A DNA stretch of 27,175 bases from Nemertoderma westbladi (GCA_032718475.1 JAUCBJ010003867.1:1-27175), one strand, 5' to 3'. Shown: positions 1 to 10,990, numbered from the stretch's first letter. The notes: a model not told the origin generated them from the sequence alone. Numbers and translations are program-made.

Positions 1-618
1 ACAGGTTAGCTGGAAGATAGAACAGTGTGATAGGAGTCTAACAAACATACAGGTTAGCTGGAAGATAGAGCAGTGTGATAGGAGTCTAACAAACATACAG
101 GTTAGCTGGAAGATAGAGCAGTGTGATAAGAGTCTAACAAACATACAGGTTAGCTGGAAGATAGAGCAGTGTGATAGGAGTCTAACAAACATACAGGTTA
201 GCTGGAAGATAGAGCAGTGTGATAGGTGTCTAACAAACATACAGGTTAGCTGGAAGATAGAGCAGTGTGATAGGAGTCTAACAAACATACAGGTTAGCTG
301 GAAGATAGAGCAGTGTGATAGGAGTCTAACAAACATACAGGTGAGCTGGAAGATAGAACAGTGTGATAGGAGTCTAATAAACATACAGGTTAGCTGGAAG
401 ATAGATCAGTGTGATAGGAGTCTAACAAACATACAGGTTAGCTGGAAGATAGAACAGTGTGATAGGAGTCTAACAAACATACAGGTTAGCTGGAAGATAG
501 AACAGTGTGATAGGAGTCTAACAAACATAGAGGTTAGCTGGAAGATAGAGCAGTGTGACAGGAGTCTAACAAACATACAGGTTAGCTGGAAGATAGAACA
601 GTGTGATAGGAGTCTAAT
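1..618. repeat. 48-bp tandem minisatellite, about 12.9 copies, continues past left edge
   Basis: The unit begins ACAGGTTAGCTGGAAGATAG and repeats every 48 bp with only scattered single-base changes. The array starts inside a unit at base 1, so its full length is unknown. The period is a multiple of three and the plus strand is open from base 2 to a TAA at 665-667, giving about 13 copies of the 16-residue unit VSWKIEQCDRSLTNIQ with no internal Met. The minus strand is also open for most of the array and is broken at 405-407 by one variant unit. Unit differences include silent changes (GAA/GAG, GTT/GTG, GAT/GAC) and replacements (R/K, S/C, T/I, E/D, Q/E), so no clear protein-level constraint is visible. 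I regard it as non-coding satellite unless transcripts show otherwise. Confidence 0.95.
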
Positions 619-905
619 ACCCCCCATGAACCTTTTTTTAAAGTGGCTGTCAATTAGTGTTAAATGATAATATTGCTATTTTTGTCATGGTCAAACCACT
701 GTATGGAAGGCCAAATAGCCTTTATAGTAAAATTTGAAAATTTGTAGCCTCCCCCTAGCGGCTGGCGGTGGAATTCAAGATTTTCACTAAAATTGCTACT
801 AGTCCCTCAATTTTGGTCCAAATTTCTTGAAACCAACGTTTTTGGACTCAGCGTGATCGGACTCTACAAAAGTTATCTTATAGAATTTTTAAATTAGCCA
901 ATTTT
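619..905. repeat. Dispersed repeat, copy A
   Basis: This stretch shares ordered, diverged blocks with 1585-1830. Both have a C-rich start followed by CAACCTTTTT-like or GAACCTTTTT-like sequence, then GTGGCTGTCAATT versus ATGGCTGTAAATT, AAATTTGAAAAT, CCCCxTAGCGGCTGxxGG, AAGATTT-CACTAA, CTCAACG or CTCAGCG, and GTTATCTTATA. The gap of about 1 kb and the divergence point to two old insertions of the same element. No open frame of note is present. Confidence 0.65.
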
Positions 906-1010
906 ATTTTAATTAATTAATTTAATTAATTCATTATCCTATTTTTAATTAAAAATGGGCAAATTAGAAAAAATCGTAATATTTATCAAAATTCCATAAG
1001 ATAACTTTTA
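868..1010. repeat. Imperfect inverted repeat around an AT-rich centre
   Basis: The arm at 868-890 (AAAAGTTATCTTATAGAATT...) pairs with the reverse complement of 988-1010, with one or two mismatches. Between them lie about 97 bp of AT-rich sequence rich in TTAATTAA. The AGTTATCTTATA block also ends repeat copy B near 1805-1818, so the foldback probably belongs to the same repeat family. Confidence 0.6.
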
Positions 1011-1577
1011 AAGAGCTTCCAAAGCTCGTTCGAATGAGCCATAAACGAAGAAAATTGGTTCAAAAATGACGGAGGAGTAGTAATTTGAAAATGAAAAATG
1101 TCATTCCGAGAAAATGCCCTTCAAAGTTTAAACCGTCCCGCCAAAATTGGCTGTCTGTGGTCTGGTTGGTTAATTATTTCTGGCACGAAGGATGCACACC
1201 AATGAGCTAAAATGTTCATTACGGGGGTTTTTCGGGGTCGCTGATTTCATTTTCGATGTCAGTTTTAATTTTTGATGGAATCTAGTCTATCTGTCTGTCT
1301 GTCGGTCTTCTGTCTTTCTTACAATTTGACGGACAGACCGTCATACGGAAAAACAGTGATAACTCGAGAACTGAAATAGATCTCACTAAGCGGTTTTCAG
1401 ATTTGTAATCCTCATTAAATTCTGCTCTAGGTGAAATAAAGAAACAATAATTTGAAAATTTTACCTGAGTGGGGGTATAGCCCCCTTTAAACTTTTGTGG
1501 TCCCTCGCGTTGCCCTCTGTCTTTTTACATAAAAATACGACATTTGAAAATGTTGTAAATGCCCGGGTATACCCCCG

Positions 1578-1598
1578 CCCCCCCCCCCCCCCCCCCCC
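1578..1598. repeat. Poly-C tract (21 C)
   Basis: An uninterrupted run of C, preceded by CCCCCG, at the start of dispersed-repeat copy B. The equivalent point in copy A has only CCCCCC, so the tract has expanded in one copy. Read length at such tracts is often uncertain. Confidence 0.9.
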
Positions 1599-1830
1599 TT
1601 CAACCTTTTTGTACATGGCTGTAAATTGGGGGTAAATGTTAATATAGCCAATATCTATGATCGTCTCTATACAAAAATTTGAAAATACATTGTCTCCCCG
1701 TAGCGGCTGATGGCGGAATTAAAGATTTCACTAAGAGCGCTACATCGTACTCCCAAAATCTTAGTTCAATTTTTTTAAGACTCAACGCCATTTTCAACTC
1801 AAACAGTTATCTTATATAATTTTAACTAAA
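1585..1830. repeat. Dispersed repeat, copy B
   Basis: Second diverged copy of the repeat described at 619-905, in the same orientation, with the same block order from the C-rich start to AGTTATCTTATA. A shorter related piece lies at about 1464-1576, with GGGTATAGCCCCCTTTAAAC, CATTTGAAAATG and GGGTATACCCCC, suggesting a third, more decayed copy immediately upstream. Confidence 0.6.
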
Positions 1831-2436
1831 CCCCTAACTTCGAGAGCTGTAGTTCTTGCTTGTTTTATATTTATATATTCCCTTTTTTGTAGTAGAAGAT
1901 GGCATTGTTACTGCACAGTTGGCCTCGATAGCGTTTCCCCATATGCTGTAGTTGGTGCGAACGTAAGATATGGGAGGATAAGTGTGTCGCTCGATGTGAG
2001 GCGAATTAATTGTATGGCGTCACGTGTTTAATCCTGCCAAGAATTCCTACATTTTTGGCAATTTTTAATCTGATGTATTGAATGTGCTTGTTAAATTTTA
2101 AATCGTTGGAAATTACAACTCAGAGAAACTTACTTTCGGCGAGAGAATCGGTTGATTGAACTGCCATTAAAAAAGAACTGGCTTATGGGGCTTTTATAGT
2201 CTTAAAAAATCAACAACATTTTGTTCGATTTCAGTGCAGAATTTGAATAGCGAGTCCGAATATGTAAGATGTAGCTTCTCACCATGATTACTTTTGGAGA
2301 TATGACGATTTAACTGGTATGATTTAATTTCAATCAAATTAACATTATGTTACCGAAAAAATGTGTTTCCTGAAAGATATACGTTAGACTAGATTTTGCC
2401 AAACATTAAAACTGACAACGGTATTGAAATCAGCGA

Positions 2437-3660
2437 AATAGAAATCAGTTTATTAAACCGGTATGTTGACAGGCATACCAACTGACAGACAGAACGACTG
2501 ACAGCCAGACAAGATTACTCCAAACATCAAAACTGACATAGGAATTACCGACATGAAAAACCTACATAGCGACAATTTTAGCTACGTCGTATGTTTTATT
2601 ATATTTTGACGTAGAAAATCAACAGATAAACGGACATGCATTTTACTTGGAATTTTTATTTATCGTTTTTTTCACGACTCGAAAGGCTTACTGCTCCGTT
2701 ATTTTTTAACCAAATTGTTTGAAATGTTCAGTCAATGCTCTTGACATGTTGACCAATAAACTTCTAGATAGAATTTTAAGTGTAAGTTGTGTTTTGGGCC
2801 GATAATGTGAAAAAAAATGAAAAGGTCAAATAACAACAATTTCCTATTATTTCAAGGGACAGGACGTTACGTGAAGTGTGGGTCAGGGAAATAACCAAAA
2901 TACGGTAGCAGCTGGGTTTTGGCAATATGGCTTTACTGTTTACTCATAAGTCAGAGATTCTCTGTGTAAAATTTGGGTTAAATCGGTCCAAAAATGGCGA
3001 TAGGGAAATGTGTTTGCCACTATGCCTCAAATGTGATAAGAACACAGCTGATTAAAATAATATTATAATTAGCAGTTGTTAATCCGATTCAACAATACAA
3101 TTCAAAAACAACACATCTTAACAAGTAATAAGTGTTAGTGTCCAGGGTGGTCCGATTAAACAAGCTATTTGAGTTATATATTACTAGGTATTGATAGATA
3201 ACATATAAATAAGATATAAATAAAACAGCATCCGGAGAGCTACCTTAAAGAAACAGCACAAATTATATGTCGATTTGATTGCATCAAATCCAAGCCTCGC
3301 AAAATTAGTTATTGAAAATACAAACAAACAGAATATAGAAATACGATATAAAAATTAAATAAATATAGAAAATTAAAATATAAATATTCTATTTTATAAT
3401 ACTAAAATTCTCACTTGGAGATAAATTGTAAGTTATTTTGACTGTTGGCATTGGGATTGAGTTAATGTTTATAAAATTGATACAACCTTTCTGCTACATC
3501 AAAACAACTTATCTCAGTCATTCATAATTTGATGTGGCGGTGTGAGTACAGGAATGTGCAAAGAAAATTTGAATGACGCACATTCCTTTCCTTTCCCGTA
3601 GGTAGGAGGTACCAGGGGTACCACTCTGGCTGCTTGATTATAAAACAGCACTCCGATGAT
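2437..3660. other. AT-rich non-coding stretch, 3' flank of Dicer
   Basis: No reading frame or recognisable gene is visible. Simple AT-rich sequence with ATATAAATAAA-like runs dominates 3160-3420. Reading the minus strand away from the Dicer stop codon, I see no canonical AATAAA within about 450 bp. The weaker TATAAA variant appears about 190 bp downstream (plus-strand TTTATA near 3469), so the 3' end of the transcript is uncertain. Confidence 0.6.
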
Positions 3661-6600
3661 TTAGAGTTTGAGATGATTGGCAGCTCGCTTCGCTGCTATA
3701 AGTTTAGCCCATTTCTTATTGCGACCTTCACCGATAAAGGTTTTGTCAACTTTCGGGTCGTTTATGGTCAGTGAACAGATATAAACCCCTAATTCATCCG
3801 TAGATTTATTACACTGAAAATCAATCTTCCCCGGAAAAGTTTCCCATAATTTCCTTATGGGGTTCATAGGAATGTGCTCCATATGTTTGTTTATAACTTC
3901 CTTCATCATCTTGTAATAAACTCTCCAGACAACGTCCAGATCCATGCCGGAATCAACGTATATCGCCCCAGCCACTGACTCCCAAATATCCCCCAGCGGT
4001 TTCGGTGCAACAACGACCTCCCTGTAATCACACCCTTCTCCATTCGCATTGTCCTCATCGAACGCCGAAATATCCGCTTGGCTAATAAACGTGTCGATAT
4101 CTCGGTTGAGGATGGGAGATATATGCATCAAGAATTTATTAAACTCGTGTCGACAAGCCAGTTTAGCGAAGAGTTCGTTGTTAACGAGAGACGAACGCAA
4201 GTCAGTCAACCTCCCGGGATCTAAATCTGGGTCGCCGAAGTTAAAAATATACTTAGTCAGCAAAAAATCTAGAATGGAATCCCCGAGAAATTCTAATCGC
4301 TCATAACTATTGGTAACGCGGTTAAATTTGTAACTTGGGTGGGTAAAGGCCTCGACTATGTACCCTTTTTGTTTGAATGTGTAGCCAATAGTTTTTTCGA
4401 AGGTGTCTATGAATCGTTTCGTGTATAACTTCTCCAGGTTCTCCATACACATTGTTGTATCATTTTGCCGCCAGATGAATTCGGCACATTCCGTCGCCGA
4501 CCTCAATGGGATCCCGATATCCAGCCAGTTCATCAGCAACATTGCCGCCTCCTCCCCACAGTTCCTCCAGTAACAGCCAATCAGAGCCTCGACGCAATCA
4601 GCTACGCTCTTGTCGGATATATCTTGGTAGTAAACACTTCTTAGATCCGTTGCGATTGAGAGCGCTGAGATAAATAAAAATTAGATAATTATCTGATCTA
4701 CCTAGAAAAGCAAGCGAAATTTTCTAAACTTTAACTTTAAAATTAAACAAAAAGACCTGATCCAGGATCGAACCTAGTACTTTCTAGGTACTCATTTTAC
4801 ATGTACTCATTGCACTTATTTTACCGAGTGAGATCGCTCAATGAGTATAAACTCAATCTCAAAATAACTCCGAATATATAAAATTGAGATAAATCCCAAA
4901 AACAACAAGAAGCATTATTTTTGAGGGTTTCTCATCCCTACAACTACTTACCTCTATAAAGGTAGGCAGTTTCGTTATTAATAGGGTTTTCCATTAAAGT
5001 GTAGTTGTTATAAATTAATTTATTACTAACTTAACCATGTTTTGTCCATTCATATGTACACGTTTACATGCCTTGTACAACATATTCATTCATATTGAGT
5101 GTCTACTTACCTTTTCCTAGACTGCCCATAGTTATATCTGCTGATTGACCGCATGGTTCGGAGTGACAAAGATCATAGCCAGGGGGAATCCAATTCTTAT
5201 ATTTACTAAACATTTGAGTCTGCATAAGTTCTGGAAGATTTTTTACAATTGCCTTTTTATAGAGATGAGCGTTTTTAATAATGGAACTTCTTTTTTTGGT
5301 CAGTTTGCCTTCCTCATAATCATCCTTTCTAGCATACAGATAAACAGAAGTCTTGTACTTCAGTACCGAATCTCCAATCATTTCCATGCGTTCCAGGTTG
5401 TACTCTTCTCCAGCACTGGTTGTTGTAATGGCCTTGAGGACCTCGAAAGATGAAACATCCATTGGAATGATGAGGTCCTCCTTTAATAACACTTGTAGAC
5501 TTTCATTCTTGATTCTGTTGGATAACTCCTCAGCTATAAGTATACTGCTAATTCGGTTGAGGATCCTCGGGAGCAGAAGTAACCGCTTGTAAAGTGTTAT
5601 TGGGACTGGGAGAATAGAAATGAGTTCTGGGATAAGGTAGATAGCATTCCTCACATTTTTGTCCTTCTTTTCTCCCTTTTCACCTAAAAGGTTATGAACA
5701 TAACTCGATTTAATCAGGGGTTGTTGAGGGTATTTAATGGTAACATGGTACTTTTTTGAGTAGTATGACCCAAATGTCACATTTTTTTCCATCTCACTTT
5801 CAGTGTCCATTCCCAACATTACTTCTTTTGCATAAAATATTTCATTGTTGCCATAGTTTTTCTTTACAACAGCATCTTTCATGATACTGACAATGTCATC
5901 ATTGGGATCAAAATTCCAGAAGCAGATATCCTTCTGTATGACTTTCTGAACGGATTGTTCAGATATAGTATAATTATCGTCACCAGATCGTATTAAAGGA
6001 ACAATACAAAATCCAAATGGTGAGGATTCTGGGAGGAATTTAAGATTGGTCTGAGATTTAAAAGAAAGAATCTCATCAAAAATGTACTGATGAAATACAG
6101 AATAATTTTTCACATCCTCTTGTGATATTATAATTGATTTGGGCGGGTTTATGGAGAATTTAATGTCACTCTTACCTTTCAAGGTAAGATTATTCATTGT
6201 TGGGATAGAATACCTATCGAGTGGCTCTAATAATAATATACCTAAGTGACACCCATCCTCATCCAGGGGTCTATCAATAGCTTCTGACTCATACAAAGGG
6301 ATTGGATAGATGTACACTTTCATATGTGGTTGAGGCCAAGTTTGTTTTAACACCTCTGGAAAATTTTTATTGTATTGCACCGACCTCTTCTTGGTCCCAT
6401 GTTTACCATCCCGTAAGAGGATAACATTATTGTTATCACCGTCATCATCTTCAGTATCGCTGTCTTCTAACTTAAGCAACACTCGGAGGTGGTCATCTAA
6501 ATGTTGTTCTCTATGGAGGTATTTGCATGCCTCAAAAGAAACCCTCATTTTCCCCAATCGCTTATTTGGCATTGGAAATTCTATGGAACTAAACTCCTTT

Positions 6601-8414
6601 CGCTGACATGGTAATTTATTGGGTAAGACCAATACTACATATACTTTGTTATCCCTGTCTCTGTAATATGTATAAGCTGGCTCAATTACATTGTACTTAT
6701 CTGAATACTTCCCACAATATTTATTTAAAAGTGCAATTGATGAACTCATTCGAATACTAGCATTGTTGTTTATATGATACACATCAGCATATGAATCACT
6801 GTCATTTATTGGAATGTATGTAGCATCGTCCCCATCACAACCATATTGGTCTAATTTTTTTTGACAAACAGTCAAAATTTCAGAAGATACTTGGTCATAT
6901 TTGTTAATTTCACCTGCTGTTTGTCTACCATAACCTATCATTACCATGGAAATATATTTGCTAGGGTAATATCTTGCCCTTCCTATACTTTGCTTAAATG
7001 ATTTAAAATGTGTTGGAAGATCAAAACGAATAACTAAGTTGCAGTCTGGGATGTCAATCCCCTCCTCCAGCACACTAGTGGATACAAGAAGGTTTAGTTC
7101 ACTGCCATTTCTAAATTTATCTAGAAGTTTCATTTGTGTTTTATATGCCGATTCAACCACATCAAGTGGAGTGTTCCCAGTCTTATAGTCCCCAAGGCCA
7201 ACTTGCCCAGTGACAAAATTGCATTTTATCTGTGTAGATTGACAATGAAAGTCCACCATTTGAGCTAACACAAATGCTGTTGACCTCCTTTCCACAAAGA
7301 CAATAGACCGCATCTCTTTGCTAATGCCACTCTTGTAAGCTATCTCTCTGTTCAATATATCCAGAAGCTTTTCGAATTTGGATGAAGAAACAACATTTAT
7401 TGGATTTAATGCTTCATTCTCTACTCTTGTGATTATGTTGCTGAATATTTCAAGACATTGTTGTTCAGTAGATGTGGAGAAACTAACCTCTTGTACTTTC
7501 TGTTTATGATGTTCTACAAGAATACAGAGCCCCACACTTCCAAGCTGTTTTAATATTTCCTGAAGATCCTTCACCTTTCTAATGTACTCCTTCTTCAAAC
7601 TTAACTGCTCTTCAAAAGTGTTAAACTCGGTTTTATCAAGAACAATTTCATCCACAGACTGCAAGCCTTCACATAAGATGTCGTAAAACTGGGAATATTC
7701 CAAATTTGATAAACCAAATGCTTCATAATATTCTACAGATCTGGTTGCTCTAGTCCCCAGCAAGCATTGTTTATGTTGGTAATTTGGTAAAGTTATTATC
7801 GTGGAATCCAGCATCATTTCAAGAGCACCAATCTTATTTTCAACCTCAAGAGCATTACAATTACCATTAATTAGAGGAGCTGACAGGCCAATTATATGTG
7901 GTGTAGGTCTATCATTGTTTTTTGTTTCTCTGTATAGATTCATAATCTTTGCGTATGGGCTATCCTTTGTAGCAGCATGACATTCGTCTAACACCAATAA
8001 ATTAAATTTTGATAAGTGCATGTAACCTTTCTCTATAACATCAACCAGCACTTGTGGAGTCATTACAAACACATCATTTGAGTTTATTTTTTCATTCCAT
8101 TTTCTTTCATTCCAATTGTCCACTCCATCAACCCCACAATATTTAACAACTGTGCACATAAGGTGCTTCCTCAAATATTCCGTTTGCTGGTATGCCAAGA
8201 AATTAGTTGGTACAATAAACAAAGTTTTCAATCCCATCATTCTGATTTCATATGATTTCTCTATTATCACCAGCACAGATATGTATGTCTTGCCTACTCC
8301 TGTGTTTGCAGCAATAATACTATTTTGAGAAAGAGCCTTTTCAGCCAGGTCCAGTTGATAACCCCTTGGTATAATTTCATCAGTCGGACATCCATTGTTA
8401 GCTGATTCTCCCAT
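3661..8414 (-). CDS. Dicer-family endoribonuclease, two coding exons (8414-5111 and 4664-3661)
   Basis: Dicer cuts double-stranded RNA into small RNAs in the cytoplasm. Exon 1 ends AAAAG before GTAAGT. Exon 2 begins after TTATTTATCTCAG. Joining them completes a split Ala codon at residue 1102 and predicts 1435 aa. Domain order: DExH helicase with ANTGVGKT (36-43), DECH (143-146) and SAP (178-180); helicase C half with QSIGRAR (475-481); Dicer-dimerisation (DUF283) fold about 545-640; acidic linker 649-657; platform and PAZ about 690-925, with QQPL near 897; RNase IIIa with E1011, D1015, D1124 and E1127; RNase IIIb with E1226, D1230, D1317 and E1320; dsRBD about 1365-1435. All eight acidic catalytic residues are present, so both cleavage sites look active. 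The protein is shorter than human Dicer (about 1920 aa) or fly Dicer-2 (about 1720 aa), through short linkers rather than lost domains. The chosen Met lies just before the helicase, as expected. Whether it is Dicer-1-like or Dicer-2-like cannot be decided by eye. Confidence 0.95.
4665..5110 (-). other. Single Dicer intron (446 bp)
   Basis: The minus-strand donor is AAAAG|GTAAGTAG and the acceptor is TTTATTTATCTCAG|CGCTCTC. The intron interrupts the RNase IIIa domain between the GSLGK stretch and the LSIATDLRS stretch. It is phase 1: exon 1 ends with one base of the split codon. Reading through it meets TAG immediately, and joining the exons restores a continuous RNase IIIa signature, so the splice call is well supported. 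Confidence 0.9.
4750..4845 (-). repeat. Possible tRNA-derived SINE fragment inside the Dicer intron
   Basis: On the minus strand an A-box-like GATCTCACTCGGTA is followed about 50 bp later by GGTTCGATCC, a near-perfect RNA polymerase III B box (plus-strand 4765-4774). A run of five T's, a Pol III stop signal, follows near 4749-4753. The stretch between repeats the octamer AATGAGTA. The cloverleaf is not intact, so a functional tRNA is unlikely. Confidence 0.35.
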
Positions 8415-9335
8415 TATGCCCCTTCCTTCAAGATATTATAAATACCGGTATATCAGCAACATCTGTATAGAAAGATATTCGTCATCTCACTTTCCCCTCT
8501 AAGAACTTATAGCAAAGGTTGCTGCATACAGTAGGTAAAAACTATCCCACTATCAAATACAGTATATATAAATTGTTAGTGTTTTTTGACATTCAAACAG
8601 TACCTAAGAAAATAAGCAATAACAATGATAATTAAAACATTTGCAAGCAATTTGTGACATGGACAGTTTCCATATTATATCTATTTATTACATGGAAAAA
8701 ATAGCAATTTTTCCGTGGTAAGGTAACCCTGAGTGTTTGTTTGTTTCTCAATAAATAGATATCTGTCAGTGTCCGTCTGTATATGTGAGGTTTTCCGAAC
8801 AATGATGATAAAACATCAAGGGAGATTATAAGGAATACAAGGCTATTTTATTTTATATGAAATTTTATTCTTCAGATTGCCCTGCTCCTTCTCCTTGCTG
8901 CCTTGTGCCATGATAACTTGGCTGGCTTTTTCAGGGATTTTCGGCAGTCAAGATGGTTGTGGTTGGTCACCACTAGACATCATTGTACGGATTTGCGGCG
9001 CGGGTGGCGGGGGGGGGTTGGGTGTGTTTACTTATCATCTCGAACAGGTTCCCATGGGAAATCTTAGATCTTGAACCTCTAGAGTGAGATAAAAAGCAAT
9101 TTGGTAATAAAAATGAAAGGAACAGTCATTGTTAGTGTTGTCAAATATATTGCAACTATCAATTAATTAGTTCCACCAAAAGATTTCAATATGCTAGATA
9201 GTCTCTATAATAGGCCTATAAAACAAAATAATAGCTTTAAATTAAAATAAGTTCAACAATTTGTGCATAATTGTATATCATTTATATTATTCAATATATA
9301 TTTGCAATTTGCAAAAAATACCAATATCTTCCTAG
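8415..9335. other. Spacer between divergent Dicer and coiled-coil genes
   Basis: This stretch holds the Dicer 5' flank and the upstream side of the first visible coiled-coil exon. I cannot identify a promoter motif or a first exon for either gene. A short G-rich run (nine G) lies at about 9009-9017. A short minus-strand frame at about 8840-8950 is discussed among rejected items. Confidence 0.5.
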
Positions 9336-9488
9336 ACAAGAGAATTGGCAGCTCGGAAACAAATGGAAACCAGCAACGCATTACTCACAGAATGCAGAAG
9401 AGAATTGGATGAATATCGGAACCAAATGATTAGTATGCAGGCCGACTTAAGGTTCTACCAGGAGAAACTGACAAAACAAACAGCTGAG
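9336..9488 (+). CDS. Internal exon of an unidentified coiled-coil gene (exon A, 51 codons)
   Basis: The exon follows ATATCTTCCTAG and precedes GTTTGT, is exactly 153 nt long, and is open in the frame starting ACA AGA GAA. The 51 residues begin TRELAARKQMETSN and are charged and heptad-like, with Leu, Met or Ile spaced through runs of Glu, Arg, Lys and Gln, as expected for an alpha-helical coiled coil. Both splice sites are phase 0, matching the next exon at 14611. The exon frame runs into TAG within the intron, so it must be spliced. The gene start and remaining exons are not identified. I do not recognise the family; centrosomal, ciliary and golgin proteins are all possible. Confidence 0.6.
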
Positions 9489-9616
9489 GTTTGTGCAATA
9501 TAGTATATTGATATTTGGTTGCCCCTTGACCCCATCTGCCCATTGATCGCTTAAGGTAATTTATTTGTCTGTTCAGTACAGGTAGTGAGTTTCTGTACCC
9601 GGTACCTAATATTATA

Positions 9617-9901
9617 GTCCGGCAGCCACGTACCTCTTTTTGGCCTAACCGAAATTTTTTGGACGGATTACATTTTTTAGATGTTTTGGTGTCTAGGGGT
9701 CCCTCTTAACATAAAAAGTGATTTATGGACTTTGACACCTTGGGCAATTTGAATTAATGACCCGTTTCTATGGACTACAGTAATTTCTATGAAATCTTAG
9801 CGATCAGAATGGCGATTAACTGTTAGGCTTGAAGTGGTTGTAATTTTGATCCAAAATATGAAAATTTTAGAGAAACTATTGAAGTGTTGCTATGGTAACG
9901 A
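9617..9901 (+). repeat. Left terminal inverted repeat of the 5-kb element
   Basis: It pairs with the reverse complement of 14276-14574. Shared blocks in order are GTCCGGCAGCCAC, CGAAAxTTTTTGGACGGATT, GATGTTTTG, AGGTCCC or GGGTCCC, GACTTTG, GGGCA-TTTGAA and, near the inner edge, GTTGCTATGG. At 9886-9899 is GTTGCTATGGTAAC, a perfect palindromic match to the RFX X-box pattern. Confidence 0.75.
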
Positions 9902-10304
9902 AGGCACTACAGCTATCGCTCTATCTTTCCAAATGAAAAACTACTATGCCTACTGACACTCATGTGTTTTTTGTTTCGTTTCAGCACTTTATTAATAATA
10001 TGTTTCCGCAATTAATATGCACCACATCAATTTTGTGTACAAGTATGGTTAGCAACAAATACATGTATTCATGGAAACCACAGTAATTTATTGCGGACAT
10101 CACATCTGAAGCATTTAAAACCTTGACAGAAATTTAATACCTTAAGATGTATATATAAATAATTTGTCTCCTGCTTGTTTGTAACACTTTTTTAATGCTA
10201 AATATACAAAATTAAGTTAATGCATGGCGAATATGGAGACTATACATTTTATATTATTCATTGTTTGATTATAATACAATATGAGATTACGAAAAGTTTG
10301 CGCA

Positions 10305-10652
10305 TTAATCTTTATTGCAGTTGCAAAATTCTGTGCAATCAGGTTGGTTTTTTCTGCAGGTGCACTTCTGCGATTTACACAGGATTTTGGATGAACAGTT
10401 ACACCGAATTAATTGCAAAATTCATTCCGGAGCTGGTGGTATGCCCTCAGGGATTACAATCGGTGAAAGTTGATTGTTAGCTATTCTCCACCCATATTTT
10501 CTGGGGTCTACACTAGGTGGTCTAACTGTGTTCTCCATTGTGTTCTTCCACACCATTACTTGCAAATGGGCCCTTTTCACGTTCTCTGAGGAGTCAGTGG
10601 TTGGTGGAATTGTTTGCAGCTTTGCACAGCTGGTGCCATACCGGTATTTCAA
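10305..10652 (-). pseudogene. C-terminal exon of a multicopy invertebrate Cys-rich protein, with an in-frame stop
   Basis: The minus frame runs from near 10652, with conserved-looking segments IPPT, VKRAHLQVMVWK, DPRKYGW and LSPIVIPEG, to PPAPE. It then meets TGA at 10422-10424 and continues in the same frame through a Cys-cluster tail (CNC, KCTCRKN, CTEFCNC) to TAA at 10305-10307. From memory, uncharacterised multicopy proteins in cnidarian, mollusc and echinoderm genomes share this order: a PPT...RAH.Q...WK...YGW...PAPE core and a closing CxC cluster. That the tail matches only after the TGA, in the same frame, argues for one exon broken by a single point change. Function is unknown; repeated association with mobile DNA is my inference. 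The upstream splice site is not fixed. Confidence 0.6.
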
Positions 10653-10990
10653 TCAAAACTGCATCCCGTATCAGTACATATACATTACATAATTACAATG
10701 CAACATTATTTTAATGATCAAATTAATTATTTTAAGTATTATAAGCAGGGATCGCACACGTACAGTCACACATCAGTAGTTACTTTTTGCGGTAGTGGTA
10801 TGGCCTGATGGCTTTGCGGTAGTAGCCTTACTGCCTTAGCGGTGTATACCGCGGTAGTGGTAGTTGAGTTATCGCTGTACGGTATAGTTCATTCATACCC
10901 ATACCTAGGGCCCATACCTGTGGTATTTTCGTATGGCAAAAATAAGACTACTGTAAACTGTAACCTATTATGTTATTGAGTTAATGTTTA

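Larger units (their letters stand above)
1238..2436. mobile_element. Candidate DNA element with about 48-bp inverted ends
   Basis: The left end reads TCGCTGATTTCATTTTCGAT and continues through GTCAGTTTTAAT to ATCTAGTC near 1288. The reverse complement of about 2388-2436 gives the same string of blocks (TCGCTGATTTCA, TTGTCAGTTTTAAT, AAATCTAGTC) at roughly three-quarters identity. The arms face inward and enclose about 1.2 kb that includes repeat copy B and a TCTG-rich stretch with a nearby inverted GACGGACAG. A third partial copy of the AAACATCAAAACTGACA block lies at about 2521-2540. No transposase reading frame is visible, so this would be non-autonomous. The precise ends and a target-site duplication were not resolved. 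Confidence 0.4.

Noticed and set aside
8840-8950. Minus-strand frame with PKIPEKASQVIMAQGSKE, faintly like the N-terminal region of tyrosine-recombinase retroelement integrases
   Set aside because: Only about 35 residues, with a stop just upstream and another soon after. The resemblance is limited to a few positions and I cannot support a family call.
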